64,000 bases of DNA from Clostridia bacterium. GTDB taxonomy: Bacteria; Bacillota; Clostridia; Oscillospirales; Acutalibacteraceae. Location of the stretch: assembly GCA_017399535.1 (NCBI GenBank), contig JAFQBX010000018.1, forward strand, positions 179,346-243,345, read 5' to 3'. The translations under genes were made by a program, and so were the position numbers. The notes below the pieces were generated by a model. The model was not told the DNA's origin. It was given only the letters and a program-made list of their open reading frames with translations, and searched no databases. Shown one piece after another: positions 8,705-18,894 of the stretch; position 1 is the stretch's first letter, and every line of letters begins with the position of its first letter.

Positions 8705-11044
8705 TTAAATAATGTGTAAAATGTAACGGCACAAGTTAAAGTACCACTTTTTATGACGTGTGGAAATATGCTTATCAAGCGCCTTATACGCAGCTTCGGC
8801 GTATGCCCTGTCCTCTCGGGTTATAAGCGCCTTTTTCGAATAAAGCAGCTTATTAAAGCTGTCGGCAGAAAGTGACAAAACCTCCTCACCGTACTCGTCA
8901 CCCAATCGTTTAAGGAAGGTATAAGGCGTTTCGTCCGCTTTAATTTTTTGACCGTCAAATTTTGAAATTCGCCGTATTTCGTACCAAGCGGCATACACAA
9001 ACTGACGTCCGTCATACCTATAAAAACGCTTTATTTGACGCTTTCTGCGCCGTACAAGTGAATATCCGATTAAATAAACAAACGTTGCTGAGCAAACAAC
9101 AGCAATCAACACAATTATATATTTGCGTGTAGCAATTGCCTTTTTTTCCTCGGGCGTGATAACCTTGTTTTCGGTCTCATTCTGCTCTGCTTTTTCCTCG
9201 GTTTCCTCCTTTGTTTCTTCCTCTTGCTCGGGTTCGGGTACCTGCTCTCCGTCCTCATTAAAAATGGTCTTATCCTCGCGATAATCATTCATGCTGATAT
9301 CATAGAATTTTTCCGCAAAATAAGGCGACGGCTCAAAGGTTACCCAGCCGTATCCGTCAAAGTAAACCTCGACCCACGCATGAGCATTATTATTGCATAT
9401 AAATTGATCCTCACCCGCTTTACTAAGGGGTGCAAATCCCTTTACATATCGGGACGGAATACCGACCTCGCGGCACATTACGGCAAGTGCCGCCGCGAAG
9501 TAGGTTGAGTATCCTTTTTTCTCAGTAAAGAGGAAGTAATCGACAAAGTCGCTTCCTGCGGGAATTGAGTTGGTCTGATAAACATACTCAAAGCCGTATA
9601 AATAGCCCATCAGAGCATTTACTTTTTCAAGTCGCGTCTGCGCCCCCTCATGTGCGATTATTTGTTCCGACAGTTCCTTTACTCGAGTCGGAACGGTAGA
9701 GGGTAAGCTAAGATATGTATTATAAATGTTGCGCTCAAATTGCTCGAATTTAAGCTGATTTATGACCGAATTATCGGGATTTTCGCCTGTATAAGCATCA
9801 CTTGCGAGATATTTCAGCTCATCATTTATATTAAAATAATAGCTGTCAAACGAGTAATCAAACTTATTTTTCATATACTGGTTGGTATATAAATTATCAC
9901 AAGCATCATACCAAAGTGTACGCTTATGCGGATTTTCGATAAAAGTAAGTCCGTTAGTTGTAAAAATTGTTCTGAAATCCATTTTACCCTGATATGTGAG
10001 GGTAATAGGATTTTTCGCATAAGAAAGTCCTGCCTTATCAAACGAGGCAGTTTTAAGCAAGGTATTCATCGGAATATTGGACACATCATAAGCATCCTCG
10101 CCTTTTTCGTGATAGCGCTTTTTACTCGCGACATAGCTGTTTGAAAGCTCGAACGCACGTCCGTTATAGCTGTTACTGTAACTTGCGACTATGTATGTGG
10201 GCTTTTTTGAAGTGATTTTTAGTGCTTTATCGAAATTGAGAGCGCCTCTTGCTCCGCCTAAATTGGCATCGTCATATCCGACTCCCGACCAAGCAATATA
10301 ATATGAACCGACGCCGTTTTCAAAGAAAATATCGTTAGAATAACGTTCAAGCGAGAACTTTTTGCTAAACGAATTTTCTTCAAACGGGGCGATAACCGAT
10401 GCCAGTGCAATAAGTATGCACATAACACCAGCTATTCCAAAAACGGCAAATCGCTTGTAACCAAAGCTTGTGCCGGATTTATTTTCGAAATATTCAAACA
10501 CCTTATACAAAGCGAGTACGACCAAAATATAAACAAGTACCACAAATGCACCCATTGACGCTCTATTCTTAGTCGATGCAAACTGAACAGCATAAAAGAC
10601 AAAGGTAGAAGCAGATAACGCAACGAGATTTATTTTATCAGCTATGAAATAAACGGCAAGAAAAGAAATAAATATAATTACTCCGTATACAAAACCAAAC
10701 TGCTGCCCTTCGGTTAATTTTTCGGTGCTTAATGCACGGTCAATAAGCATCTGGAACAGGTCGGCGAAATTCGGTAATACGCCAACTATGACCAAAATTA
10801 AAAATACAACTACCGAAAGCGCTAACAATGAAAAAATAAATATGCTGAATATCTTAAACGACTTTTTAAAATAGCTGAAAATATAGAAAATAATAGTGGT
10901 AATAAAGGTAGAAAAAACTATTGCAGCCGTTGTGATGCTGACGTCAAGAGAATTCGAGACAGCCGTCATAAACACGCAAGCATAAAGCTCGCAAAATAGA
11001 AGTTTTATAGCAATTTTAATTAGTTTATCCTGTTTTTTCGTCAT
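8705..11044 (-). CDS. TgpA-like membrane protein with transglutaminase fold, Cys-to-Ser at the nucleophile
   Basis: 779 residues. About seven membrane helices fill residues 15-215. A large extracellular region holds the transglutaminase-like domain (about 470-575), followed by a Glu-rich stretch, another helix (about 640-660) and a cytoplasmic C-terminal tail resembling DUF4129. In the core, family members read GYCxxFA; here it is GYSTYFAAA with TCA (Ser, about 513) at 9506-9508. The histidine region NNAHAWVEVYFDGYGW is intact, and the usual D-P-T reads EPSP. The domain may therefore bind rather than cleave or crosslink. It is the last gene of moxR-DUF58-tgpA, an arrangement linked to envelope or protein-export functions. 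Confidence 0.85.
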   Translation of the reverse strand: MTKKQDKLIKIAIKLLFCELYACVFMTAVSNSLDVSITTAAIVFSTFITTIIFYIFSYFKKSFKIFSIFIFSLLALSVVVFLILVIVGVLPNFADLFQMLIDRALSTEKLTEGQQFGFVYGVIIFISFLAVYFIADKINLVALSASTFVFYAVQFASTKNRASMGAFVVLVYILVVLALYKVFEYFENKSGTSFGYKRFAVFGIAGVMCILIALASVIAPFEENSFSKKFSLERYSNDIFFENGVGSYYIAWSGVGYDDANLGGARGALNFDKALKITSKKPTYIVASYSNSYNGRAFELSNSYVASKKRYHEKGEDAYDVSNIPMNTLLKTASFDKAGLSYAKNPITLTYQGKMDFRTIFTTNGLTFIENPHKRTLWYDACDNLYTNQYMKNKFDYSFDSYYFNINDELKYLASDAYTGENPDNSVINQLKFEQFERNIYNTYLSLPSTVPTRVKELSEQIIAHEGAQTRLEKVNALMGYLYGFEYVYQTNSIPAGSDFVDYFLFTEKKGYSTYFAAALAVMCREVGIPSRYVKGFAPLSKAGEDQFICNNNAHAWVEVYFDGYGWVTFEPSPYFAEKFYDISMNDYREDKTIFNEDGEQVPEPEQEEETKEETEEKAEQNETENKVITPEEKKAIATRKYIIVLIAVVCSATFVYLIGYSLVRRRKRQIKRFYRYDGRQFVYAAWYEIRRISKFDGQKIKADETPYTFLKRLGDEYGEEVLSLSADSFNKLLYSKKALITREDRAYAEAAYKALDKHISTRHKKWYFNLCRYILHII

Positions 11045-11078
11045 ACTGTCTCACCTCCGTTTTTTTACTGTAAATGAA

Positions 11079-12269
11079 TTAAAATGAAATTGGTTCCATT
11101 CCTGTTGATGTAACCGACGCTACCTTTACGCCATCGCGACGTATTCCTTCAAGCTCGTCGCTACGTTCTATTCTATCCTCTTGGTCCTGAGTTACACAAA
11201 CATACGACGTCTGATACCCCGTACTAATCGAATCACGTAGAATTTTACGAATTTCGTCGTCACTTCTATCGGTGATTACAAAGATATTAGCACCGCCGAC
11301 ATGCTCGGTAATAATTCTGTCAACCAAATTGACCATATCGGTTTCACCGTCAAATTTTATGCAAGCCATCAGATTATAAAAGCCGGTGTAATCCTGAATT
11401 TCGTCAACGTGGCGGTCGCGAAATCCACCCTTGTCATAATAGACAACCCTAGCAGTGAGATTTTCTGCAAGTGCACATGCTACAAGGGATATCGCGCATT
11501 CAAGCATCTTGTCTTCGTTATCGACAACGAGGTGTCTTTCCTTATTTTCCTTATGTGCAAGGTCGAGCGCAACGATAATTCCAACCTCTTTTAACGGCTC
11601 ATAATTCTTAACCGTTAACTCGTTCATCTTTGCCGTTATTTTCCAATGAATCGTCTTTGGATTATCGCTGAACTGATATGGACGTACGTGTGAAACGAGC
11701 ATATCGTCCTTTTTGATTGCGTTAAGCGCAAGTGATGTTTGATTTATAAGTCGGCTGTCAACGCCCATTCCCGTAACCGAATAAACGCGTGGATAAACGG
11801 TAATTTTGCAGGGTTTTATACGCTTTTTGAGACAGATAAGACCAAGCATATCATACATTCTGACTGTATCAATTCCTACATAATAAACGCCACGATTAGG
11901 GCAAATTATATCAAATGCAGTTTGACCCGGCAATCCAAAAGAATTAACAACATAAGCATCAGCAGAATTTATATCTTTCGCCTGTTCGGTCGGACGTTTT
12001 ATATGCAACGCAATAAAGCCGAACGAAATCGAACGGCTGCATTGTGAAAAAATGCGAACTCGCACCTTTTCATTCTTATAAAGTGTTTTTCGGCTAACAG
12101 TTTGCTGAAAATTCAGCGAGAAAAACGCAAGTAATTCCAATATAAACGAAACAATCGGAACAAAAATTACTGCATAAAGCATTATTCCTGCAACACTGTT
12201 ACCGAAAACAAGCACCGATAAAACGCTTAAAAATAGCGCTACAAAATAAAAAATTCTGTTTGCGGTCAT
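11079..12269 (-). CDS. DUF58 domain protein (VWA-like), membrane-anchored
   Basis: 396 residues. Two N-terminal membrane helices (about 5-50) are followed by a beta-rich region and the DUF58 core containing RPYQFSDNPKTIHWKITAKMNELTVK split as RPYQFSDNP, HWKITAK and ELTVKNYEP. The C-terminal part is VWA-like (IIVALDLAH, NIFVITDRSDD). DUF58 proteins pair with MoxR ATPases, and this gene sits 19 bases after moxR and ahead of the transglutaminase-fold gene. The molecular role of such triads is not settled; envelope protein assembly or metal-dependent chaperoning is the general idea. Confidence 0.88.
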   Translation of the reverse strand: MTANRIFYFVALFLSVLSVLVFGNSVAGIMLYAVIFVPIVSFILELLAFFSLNFQQTVSRKTLYKNEKVRVRIFSQCSRSISFGFIALHIKRPTEQAKDINSADAYVVNSFGLPGQTAFDIICPNRGVYYVGIDTVRMYDMLGLICLKKRIKPCKITVYPRVYSVTGMGVDSRLINQTSLALNAIKKDDMLVSHVRPYQFSDNPKTIHWKITAKMNELTVKNYEPLKEVGIIVALDLAHKENKERHLVVDNEDKMLECAISLVACALAENLTARVVYYDKGGFRDRHVDEIQDYTGFYNLMACIKFDGETDMVNLVDRIITEHVGGANIFVITDRSDDEIRKILRDSISTGYQTSYVCVTQDQEDRIERSDELEGIRRDGVKVASVTSTGMEPISF

Positions 12270-12287
12270 TATTGCACCTGATAAATT

Positions 12288-13211
12288 TTATTTTCCTGAC
12301 GGAACGGGTACTGATTTTTTAATTTCGTTGAGTACGTCGTCAGCGGTTGTGTTCGAGAATTTTGTTTCCTGCGAAAGAATGATTCTATGCGCCATAACGG
12401 GAATAACCATTTTCTGAATATCGTCGGGAATGACAAAATCGCGTCCGTTGATATACGCTGTCGCCTGAGCCGTTCTGTAAAGCGCAAGTGAAGCACGCGG
12501 ACTGGCTCCCAAACGAACCGACAGATGATTTCGAGTAGCCGAAACAATTGAAACTATGTATTTTTCAAGATTTTCGTGAACAAAAACCTTCTTTACCTCG
12601 TTTTGAATATTGATAATATCCTCGGGGGTTGCGACGGCTTGAAGCGACTCAAATGGGTCATCCATTTGGTGCATGGAAAGTACGCTTCTTTCACTTTCAG
12701 CATCGGGATAGCCAACCGAAATCTTAATCAAAAAGCGGTCAAGCTGCGCCTCGGGAAGCGGAAATGTGCCCATAAATTCAATCGGGTTCTGTGTTGCCAT
12801 TACCATAAAGGGCTGAGGCATTTTATACGTAACACCGTCAACCGAAACTTGCTTTTCTTCCATCGCTTCGAGAAGTGCTGCCTGAGTTTTCGGTGAAGTA
12901 CGGTTAATTTCGTCGGCAAGTACAAACTGCGACATAATTGCCCCGTTTTTAAATTCAAATTCTCCTGACTTTTGATTATAAACAGAAAATCCTGTTACGT
13001 CGGACGGCAATACATCGGCAGTAAACTGAATACGCTTAAATGAGCCGTCAATAGAACGAGCAACCGCAGCGATAAGTCGAGTTTTACCTACACCGGGCAC
13101 GTCCTCGAGCAAAATATGTCCATTTGAAATCAGGGCTGTAATTACGAGCTCGATAGCATCTCTTTTGCCAACAATTACATTTTCAACGTTTTTTATAATC
13201 TTTTTTAGCAT
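12288..13211 (-). CDS. MoxR-family AAA+ ATPase
   Basis: 307 residues, the family's usual length. Walker A is EDVPGVGKTRL (about 36-46), Walker B is VLADEINRTSPKTQ, and the MoxR signature ATQNPIEFMGTFPLPEAQLDRF is visible in pieces ATQNPIEF and PLPEAQLDRF. The C-terminal lid (about 230-300) includes LGASPRASLALYRTAQA. MoxR ATPases act as chaperones for VWA-type partners; the DUF58 gene downstream is the obvious partner. First gene of a three-gene operon with its own sigma-A promoter. Confidence 0.95.
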   Translation of the reverse strand: MLKKIIKNVENVIVGKRDAIELVITALISNGHILLEDVPGVGKTRLIAAVARSIDGSFKRIQFTADVLPSDVTGFSVYNQKSGEFEFKNGAIMSQFVLADEINRTSPKTQAALLEAMEEKQVSVDGVTYKMPQPFMVMATQNPIEFMGTFPLPEAQLDRFLIKISVGYPDAESERSVLSMHQMDDPFESLQAVATPEDIINIQNEVKKVFVHENLEKYIVSIVSATRNHLSVRLGASPRASLALYRTAQATAYINGRDFVIPDDIQKMVIPVMAHRIILSQETKFSNTTADDVLNEIKKSVPVPSGK

Positions 13212-13244
13212 AATTTTCTCACTTTCAAAAACTCATTTTTCTCT

Positions 13245-13273
13245 ATTATAAGCTTCCATTTCAGTATTTTCAA
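13245..13273 (-). promoter_or_regulatory. Sigma-A promoter of the moxR operon
   Basis: TTGAAA (13268-13273), a 17-base spacer and TATAAT (13245-13250) on the minus strand, about 35 bases upstream of the moxR ATG. Confidence 0.85.
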
Positions 13274-13343
13274 CTGTTCTAATTGTAGTTTTTTTGCTGT
13301 AAAATACGGATAATTTGCACATAAATTTTGAATAAACTGTAAA

Positions 13344-13372
13344 CAAAAAAACTGCAATCAAAAATTGCAGTT
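13344..13372 (-). terminator. Terminator overlapping the end of ribF
   Basis: On the minus strand a 9-bp stem (13364-13372 with 13350-13358) is followed by TTTTTTTG. Its 5' arm encodes the last ribF codons and the loop contains the stop codon, so terminator and coding sequence are shared. It ends the nusA operon. Confidence 0.8.
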
Positions 13373-14242
13373 TTTCAGTATTCTTAGACATTCGTTTTTA
13401 TCAATTTCTATTGCTGAAATAATTTCGTCGAGGGACATAAACTTTTTTTCATCTCGGATGTGTGCCTTAAACATAACATAGACCCTTTTATCATAAAGGT
13501 CGCCCGAATATCCGATAATATGTGTTTCGGCAAGGGGCTTATCGGTCAAAAAGGTTGGTCGAATTCCGACATTAAGTACCGCTGGATATTCTTTATCATC
13601 AACGATTGCAACCCCTGCGTAAACCCCAAACTTTGGCAAAATATATTCGTCGGCATACTGCTGATTTATTGTAGGAAAGCCCATTTTATGACCACGACCG
13701 TCCCCTTTTATTACGCTAAAATCAATAGCATAACAGTGTCCCATAAGAGAATGTGCCGATTTCATATCGCCATTCATAATACATTCTCTGATAGCAGTTG
13801 ACGATGCAGTAATGCCGTTAACCGTTACGGTTTCGCACCTTTTGCTTTCTATTCCCTTTCGTGCACAAAAACGACTTATATCCTCGTAGCTACCGCATGC
13901 ACCTTTGCCAAATCGATGATTTTCGCCGCAAATAAAAAGCCGCACGTTCATTTTTCCATACAGCATTTCGAGATATTCGTCAGGGGTCATATCGCGAATT
14001 TCATCGAGGTCGAGACAAATTACAGTATCTACACCCAACTTTTCGAGAAAGCTGAAATTCAGCTCGTCAGAAAAAATCCTCTTTTTACGATTTTTTTGCA
14101 TAATCATAATGACAACGGGTGTAAATTCTGATTTTACTGCAACCGAAATTACCCTCTGATGACCTAAATGCACGCCATCAAAGGTACCAAGTGCTGCCGC
14201 ACAGCCGTTTTCAAAAAACATCGGACTTTGTAAAACCTTCAT
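13358..14242 (-). CDS. ribF: Bifunctional riboflavin kinase / FAD synthetase
   Basis: 294 residues. The N-terminal FAD synthetase nucleotidyltransferase (about 14-170) has GTFDGVHLGHQRVI and FICGENHRFGKGACG. The C-terminal riboflavin kinase domain (about 170-290) has VIKGDGRGHKMGFPTIN, YAGVAIVDDKEYPAVLNVGIRPTF in pieces, and the AETHI segment. It converts riboflavin to FMN and FAD. It lies ten bases after truB, the standard order at the end of the nusA-infB operon. The stop codon falls inside the operon terminator. Confidence 0.95.
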   Translation of the reverse strand: MKVLQSPMFFENGCAAALGTFDGVHLGHQRVISVAVKSEFTPVVIMIMQKNRKKRIFSDELNFSFLEKLGVDTVICLDLDEIRDMTPDEYLEMLYGKMNVRLFICGENHRFGKGACGSYEDISRFCARKGIESKRCETVTVNGITASSTAIRECIMNGDMKSAHSLMGHCYAIDFSVIKGDGRGHKMGFPTINQQYADEYILPKFGVYAGVAIVDDKEYPAVLNVGIRPTFLTDKPLAETHIIGYSGDLYDKRVYVMFKAHIRDEKKFMSLDEIISAIEIDKNECLRILKNCNF

Positions 14243-14251
14243 TACCTGTTA

Positions 14252-15139
14252 TCACTCCGTGATTATACACTTAATCTTTAACAATTCACCGTCAACCAAT
14301 CCGAGTCCGAGAAATTTATTATCGTATGAATAAACGCGTATTAAATCTCCGTCAGACACTTCTGTATCAAAGTTAATTCGTTCCAAAAAAAGTTCTCCAC
14401 CGTTTAAAAAGCGGCGTGTCTGATTATCCGTCACGTTAACAGAAGGACAATAAGCAACTACCGAATCGGCTTCGCGCAAATACTTTTGCGGATTTTCCTT
14501 TAACTCATCGAGGGTAACGCACATATCGGCGGTGTAACCTGCCGTTTCGGTGCGTCGAAGCATGGTCAGAGTAGCACCTACACCAAGTGCCTTGCCCAAA
14601 TCATCTGCAAGTGAACGAATGTAAGTTCCTTTTGAACAAATTACATCGATTATAAACTTATTTTTGCCACTCTTTTCAATAATATCGAGTTTTTTAATAT
14701 TAACCAAACGGGCTTCTCTTTCGATTTCTACACCCTGACGGGCTAAATCGTATAATCGAACTCCGTCCTTTTTAAGCGCAGAAAACATGGGCGGAACCTG
14801 TTCGTATTCGCCGATAAATCTACTGCAAACCGACTCAAATTCAGCGACAGATATATCGCAATCGGTTTCACTAATAACATTTCCCGTTATATCGAGGGTA
14901 TCGGTTTCGACGCCAAGCAAAACCTCGGCTGTATAACGCTTGTCCGCGGTGAGCATAAGCTCACAAAGTCGAGTTGCGCGACCAAGTAAAATAGGTAAAA
15001 CTCCTGTCGCCATCGGGTCAAGGGTGCCTGTGTGACCTACCCTTTTTTCGCCAAAAATTCGCTTAACAGCCGACACTGCCGAAAAGGAGGTCATTCCCTC
15101 CGGCTTATCAAGTAAAATCATTCCCTGCATATCATTCAC
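14252..15139 (-). CDS. truB: tRNA pseudouridine-55 synthase TruB
   Basis: 295 residues. It makes pseudouridine 55 in the T loop of tRNAs. The catalytic Asp is in GHTGTLDPMATGVLP (about 41). Further family features are KRYTAEVLLGVETDTLD, PMFSALKKDGVRLYDLAR and CSKGTYIRSLADDLG in the expected order, followed by a PUA-like C-terminal region. Its start overlaps the end of the DHH phosphoesterase gene by 8 bases, so translation is probably coupled. Confidence 0.97.
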   Translation of the reverse strand: MNDMQGMILLDKPEGMTSFSAVSAVKRIFGEKRVGHTGTLDPMATGVLPILLGRATRLCELMLTADKRYTAEVLLGVETDTLDITGNVISETDCDISVAEFESVCSRFIGEYEQVPPMFSALKKDGVRLYDLARQGVEIEREARLVNIKKLDIIEKSGKNKFIIDVICSKGTYIRSLADDLGKALGVGATLTMLRRTETAGYTADMCVTLDELKENPQKYLREADSVVAYCPSVNVTDNQTRRFLNGGELFLERINFDTEVSDGDLIRVYSYDNKFLGLGLVDGELLKIKCIITE

Positions 15140-16073
15140 CGAGATAGTCAGCGATTGCCTTTAACATCTTTTGCTTGGCTTCATCGAGGGTGCCCAAAAT
15201 CTCGCAACCTGCGGCTCGGTTATGTCCACCGCCACCGAGCATTGAGCAAATTTCAGATGCGTCAATCGGCTCGTGTGTACGTACCGAGCATTTGAATTTA
15301 CCCTCTGTTTTTTCGCGAATAGTAACGCCGATTAAAACACCTTCAATTTGACGCGGAATGGGTGTTACTCCTTCCAGCTCGTCAGGTGTAACCATGCTCT
15401 GCATCTCGGCAGTAATTGTCATCAGTGCGCAACGGTTATCAAAGTGCATTTCGATATTATCCACCGCCTGCTGCTCAACCTTCAGTCGCGCAAACGATTT
15501 GGTATCGAACATAATGCGATTGATTTCGTAATAATTAGCACCGCATTCGATCAACTTAGATGCGATAATGTGCGTATTTGCAGTGGTATTTTGATACTTA
15601 AAACAGCCGGTGTCGGTGACAATTCCTGTATAAAGATTGTCGGCAATCACCTTATCAATTTCTACGCCAAGTTCCAATATCAGCTCATAAATATTCTCAC
15701 AATTTGCTCCTGCATCCGCGTTGACGTAAGTAATCGGGGCATAACCCTTATTAGAGCGGTGATGGTCGATTGCGAGAGCAATTTTGTCGCCGTAAAGCTC
15801 GTTATTTTTACCCAAAAGCTTTAAGTCGGCAACGTCAACGGCAACGACGTTTTCGTGCTGAAAATCCTGGATTTCTACCGGCTTGACCATATAATCATAG
15901 CGTGCAGGAATTTCGTCAGCACATTCTACCCTTGCCTTTTTACCCATTTTGTGCAACGCGTGGCAAAGCCCATACGCCGACCCGACGGTATCCCCATCGG
16001 GTGACGCATGAGAAAGTATCAAAAAATTATCATTTTCACGAAAAAATGCTGCAATAGTTTTAATATCAGTCAT
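15132..16073 (-). CDS. nrnA: DHH/DHHA1 phosphoesterase (NrnA-like oligoribonuclease / pAp phosphatase)
   Basis: 313 residues. The DHH domain has SHASPDGDTVGSA, VDVADLKLLG and the DHH triad in DHHRSNKGYAP. The DHHA1 domain ends with GGGGHNRAAGCEI. NrnA-type enzymes degrade short oligoribonucleotides and dephosphorylate 3'-phosphoadenosine 5'-phosphate using Mn2+. Position between rbfA and truB is the typical one in Firmicutes. It overlaps rbfA by 8 bases. The choice between nanoRNase and another DHH activity, such as c-di-nucleotide hydrolysis, is not resolved by sequence, but no PAS or GGDEF domain is present. Confidence 0.9.
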   Translation of the reverse strand: MTDIKTIAAFFRENDNFLILSHASPDGDTVGSAYGLCHALHKMGKKARVECADEIPARYDYMVKPVEIQDFQHENVVAVDVADLKLLGKNNELYGDKIALAIDHHRSNKGYAPITYVNADAGANCENIYELILELGVEIDKVIADNLYTGIVTDTGCFKYQNTTANTHIIASKLIECGANYYEINRIMFDTKSFARLKVEQQAVDNIEMHFDNRCALMTITAEMQSMVTPDELEGVTPIPRQIEGVLIGVTIREKTEGKFKCSVRTHEPIDASEICSMLGGGGHNRAAGCEILGTLDEAKQKMLKAIADYLGE

Positions 16074-16425
16074 TCTTTACCTCGTCGCTCAAATCTTCGA
16101 GCATGTGCGCGATTTTTGAGCTGTATTCAATGGAATCGTCGGGTATAAAGCGCAATTCGGGAATTTTACGAATAGAAAGTCGTGAGCCAAGCTCGCGGCG
16201 GATATATCCACCTGCACTTTTGAGTCCTTCGACAGCGCGTTTTGCCGCGTCAAAGCCCTCCATAGCGCAGACATAAATCTTTGCATAAGACAAATCGTTT
16301 GTGACCTCGCACCTGACAACCGAAAGCATAAGTCCCGATACACGCGGATCCTTTAACTCGCGCATAATTGACGAAATCTCACGTTTAAAATCGGACGAAA
16401 TACGGTCAATTTTATAACCTGCCAT
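16066..16425 (-). CDS. rbfA: Ribosome-binding factor A
   Basis: 119 residues. A KH-like domain protein that binds the 30S subunit and helps 16S rRNA 5'-end maturation. It has the conserved KREISSIMRELKDPRVSGLMLSV segment in pieces REISSIMRE and LKDPRVSG, and the C-terminal RKIPELRFIPDDSIEYSSKI region with FIPDDS. It lies six bases after infB and overlaps the next gene, as is usual for this operon. Confidence 0.96.
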   Translation of the reverse strand: MAGYKIDRISSDFKREISSIMRELKDPRVSGLMLSVVRCEVTNDLSYAKIYVCAMEGFDAAKRAVEGLKSAGGYIRRELGSRLSIRKIPELRFIPDDSIEYSSKIAHMLEDLSDEVKND

Positions 16426-16431
16426 TTATGC

Positions 16432-18894
16432 TCAATCCTCTCTGTATTCTTCGATAATAAAGGCCTCGAAACGATCGCCTTCCTTGATATCGTTGAACTT
16501 TTCGAGTCCGATACCGCACTCGTAGCCCTGGGCAACCTCTTTTGCATCGTCCTTAAAGCGCTTGAGCGAGTCAATCTTATCCTCGGCGATAACGATACCG
16601 TCACGGATAACACGGATTTGACAAGCACGTGTAACCTTACCATCGGTAACGTAGGAACCGGCGATTGCGCCGACATTAGAAATCTTATAAACCTGACGTA
16701 CGTCAACCGAGCCAAGAACAACCTCGCGTGTTTTCGGTGCCAACATACCCTTCATAGCGGCTTCAATTTCTTCGATACAGTCGTAAATTACGCGGTAGGT
16801 TCTGATTTCAACGCCGTCTCTTTCGGCATTATTCTTTGCTCCGACATCGGGACGAACGTTAAATCCAACGATAATTGCATTCGATGTGTTAGCAAGCATA
16901 ACGTCGGATTCGTTGATTGCGCCAACGCCGCCGTGAACTACCGACACACGAACCTCTTCGTTTGTAAGCTTTTCGAGTGACTGACGAACCGCCTCAACCG
17001 AGCCCTGAACGTCTGCCTTAACGATTACGTTGAGTTCCTTTAAATCGCCGTCAGAAAACTGGTCAAAGAAGTTGTCGAGTGTAACCTTCTGCTGTGCCTT
17101 CCAGATTTCTTCCTTTGCACGCTGTTTGCGCTGTTCAACAAGCTCACGTGCAAGACGTTCATCAGATACGGCATTAAATTCGTCACCCGCGCTCGGAACC
17201 TCGGCAAGACCGATAATTTCGACAGGTACAGAGGGACCTGCGGAGGTAATCTTTCCGCCGTTTTCGTCAACCATTCCTCTTACACGGCCAACCGATGTTC
17301 CTGCAACGATAATGTCGCCGTGATTGAGTGTACCCTTCTGAACGAGAAGGGTTGCGACAGGACCTCTACCCTTGTCAAGACGGGCTTCGATAACGATACC
17401 GCCTGCTCTTCTGTCGGGGTTTGCCTTTAATTCCATAACGTCGGCAACGAGGATGATGTTTTCGAGAAGGTCGTCAATACCCTGATGCGACTTTGCTGAA
17501 ACGGGTACGCAGATAACGTCACCGCCCCATTCCTCAGGAATAATGTTATGCTCGGTAAGCTGCTGCTTTACTCTATCGGGGTTTGCAGTCGGCTTATCCA
17601 TTTTATTTATAGCGACAATAACCTGAACCTTTGCGGCTCTGGCGTGGTTGATTGCTTCGATTGTCTGAGGCATGATACCGTCATCAGCAGCAACAACGAG
17701 TACAGCGATATCGGTAGCCATAGCACCTCTGGCACGCATGGAAGTAAATGCTGCGTGTCCGGGAGTATCGAGGAATGTAATTTCTCTATCCTCTAACTTA
17801 ACGCGGTAAGCGCCGATATGCTGGGTAATTCCACCCGCTTCGGTCGAGGTTACATTCTTATTACGGATAGCGTCGAGAAGCGACGTCTTACCATGGTCAA
17901 CGTGACCCATTACGCAGACAACAGGGCTACGGGGACGGAGATTTTCCGTTGTATCCTCGGTATCGTCCATAATGCGCTCTTCGATTGTGACTACGACCTC
18001 ACGCTCAACCTTTGCGCCAAGCTCGGTTGCAACGATTTCGGCTGTATCGTAGTCAATCGTTTGAGTAATTGTAGCCATTATGCCGAGAAGCATAAGCTGC
18101 TTGATAACCTCTGCAGCAGTCTTTTTGAGTTTTGTTGCAAGGTCGCCGACGGTAATTTCGTCACCGACGGTGATTTTAAGCGGCATTTTCTTAATTCTTT
18201 CGAGCTGAATGCGACGAAGCTTATCCGCCTCTGTTTCGCGCTTTGGTCCCTTTTTGAGATAGCCCTGCTGAGGACGCTTTTTTATCTGTTGACGGTTCTG
18301 TGTATGTGTATTTACGCCCTTATCACTTGCAATTGACTCGTACTTTTCATTGTAGCGGTCAAGCTCGACATAAGCCGAGTGCATATCAACCTTACGAATT
18401 TCGGCAGGTCCTCTGTTGGGAGCAACGGAAGGTGCCTTTTTCTTCTTTTCGGGCATGGGCTGTTTTTCGCCTGTGGGTGCAGCCGGTTTCTTTTCGCTAG
18501 TTTTGTTATTTTCGGTCTTTTTAGCCGGTTTTTCTGTCTTTTCAGCGGCAGGTTTAGCGGGTGTTTTACCTTCCTTTTCCGCCTTTGCCGCTCTTGCCAT
18601 TGCGGCAAATTCCTCGGCAATTCGGGCCTGTTCAGCTAATTTTGCTTCCTTGGCCTCTGCCTCTGCTTTTCGGCGTTCTTCTCTCGCCTTTTCGCCCTGG
18701 GCAAAGTAATTGTCAAACGACTCAACCTGATTATTCTGAGTCATGTAATCGAAAATTATATTCAGTTCGTTCTCTTCTAGAACCGTCTGACTCTTTTTCG
18801 GTTCGCTAACAAATTCTGAAAGAAGTGTAATTATATCCTTGCTCGGTACATCAAAGTCTTTTGCAACCTCGTGTACTCTATATTTAATCATCAT
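16432..18894 (-). CDS. infB: Translation initiation factor IF-2
   Basis: 820 residues. A short N-terminal IF2_N motif ([16 protein letters not shown]) is followed by a long Lys/Ala/Glu-rich linker (about 70-220), a second IF2_N domain (about 235-290), and the GTPase domain with G1 GHVDHGKTS (about 330), DTPGHAAF and NKMDKP. Domains II-IV follow to the end. IF-2 brings fMet-tRNA to the 30S subunit and promotes subunit joining. The ATG overlaps the ylxQ stop. Internal starts that give shorter IF-2 forms are known in other bacteria but were not examined here. Confidence 0.97.
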   Translation of the reverse strand: MMIKYRVHEVAKDFDVPSKDIITLLSEFVSEPKKSQTVLEENELNIIFDYMTQNNQVESFDNYFAQGEKAREERRKAEAEAKEAKLAEQARIAEEFAAMARAAKAEKEGKTPAKPAAEKTEKPAKKTENNKTSEKKPAAPTGEKQPMPEKKKKAPSVAPNRGPAEIRKVDMHSAYVELDRYNEKYESIASDKGVNTHTQNRQQIKKRPQQGYLKKGPKRETEADKLRRIQLERIKKMPLKITVGDEITVGDLATKLKKTAAEVIKQLMLLGIMATITQTIDYDTAEIVATELGAKVEREVVVTIEERIMDDTEDTTENLRPRSPVVCVMGHVDHGKTSLLDAIRNKNVTSTEAGGITQHIGAYRVKLEDREITFLDTPGHAAFTSMRARGAMATDIAVLVVAADDGIMPQTIEAINHARAAKVQVIVAINKMDKPTANPDRVKQQLTEHNIIPEEWGGDVICVPVSAKSHQGIDDLLENIILVADVMELKANPDRRAGGIVIEARLDKGRGPVATLLVQKGTLNHGDIIVAGTSVGRVRGMVDENGGKITSAGPSVPVEIIGLAEVPSAGDEFNAVSDERLARELVEQRKQRAKEEIWKAQQKVTLDNFFDQFSDGDLKELNVIVKADVQGSVEAVRQSLEKLTNEEVRVSVVHGGVGAINESDVMLANTSNAIIVGFNVRPDVGAKNNAERDGVEIRTYRVIYDCIEEIEAAMKGMLAPKTREVVLGSVDVRQVYKISNVGAIAGSYVTDGKVTRACQIRVIRDGIVIAEDKIDSLKRFKDDAKEVAQGYECGIGLEKFNDIKEGDRFEAFIIEEYRED

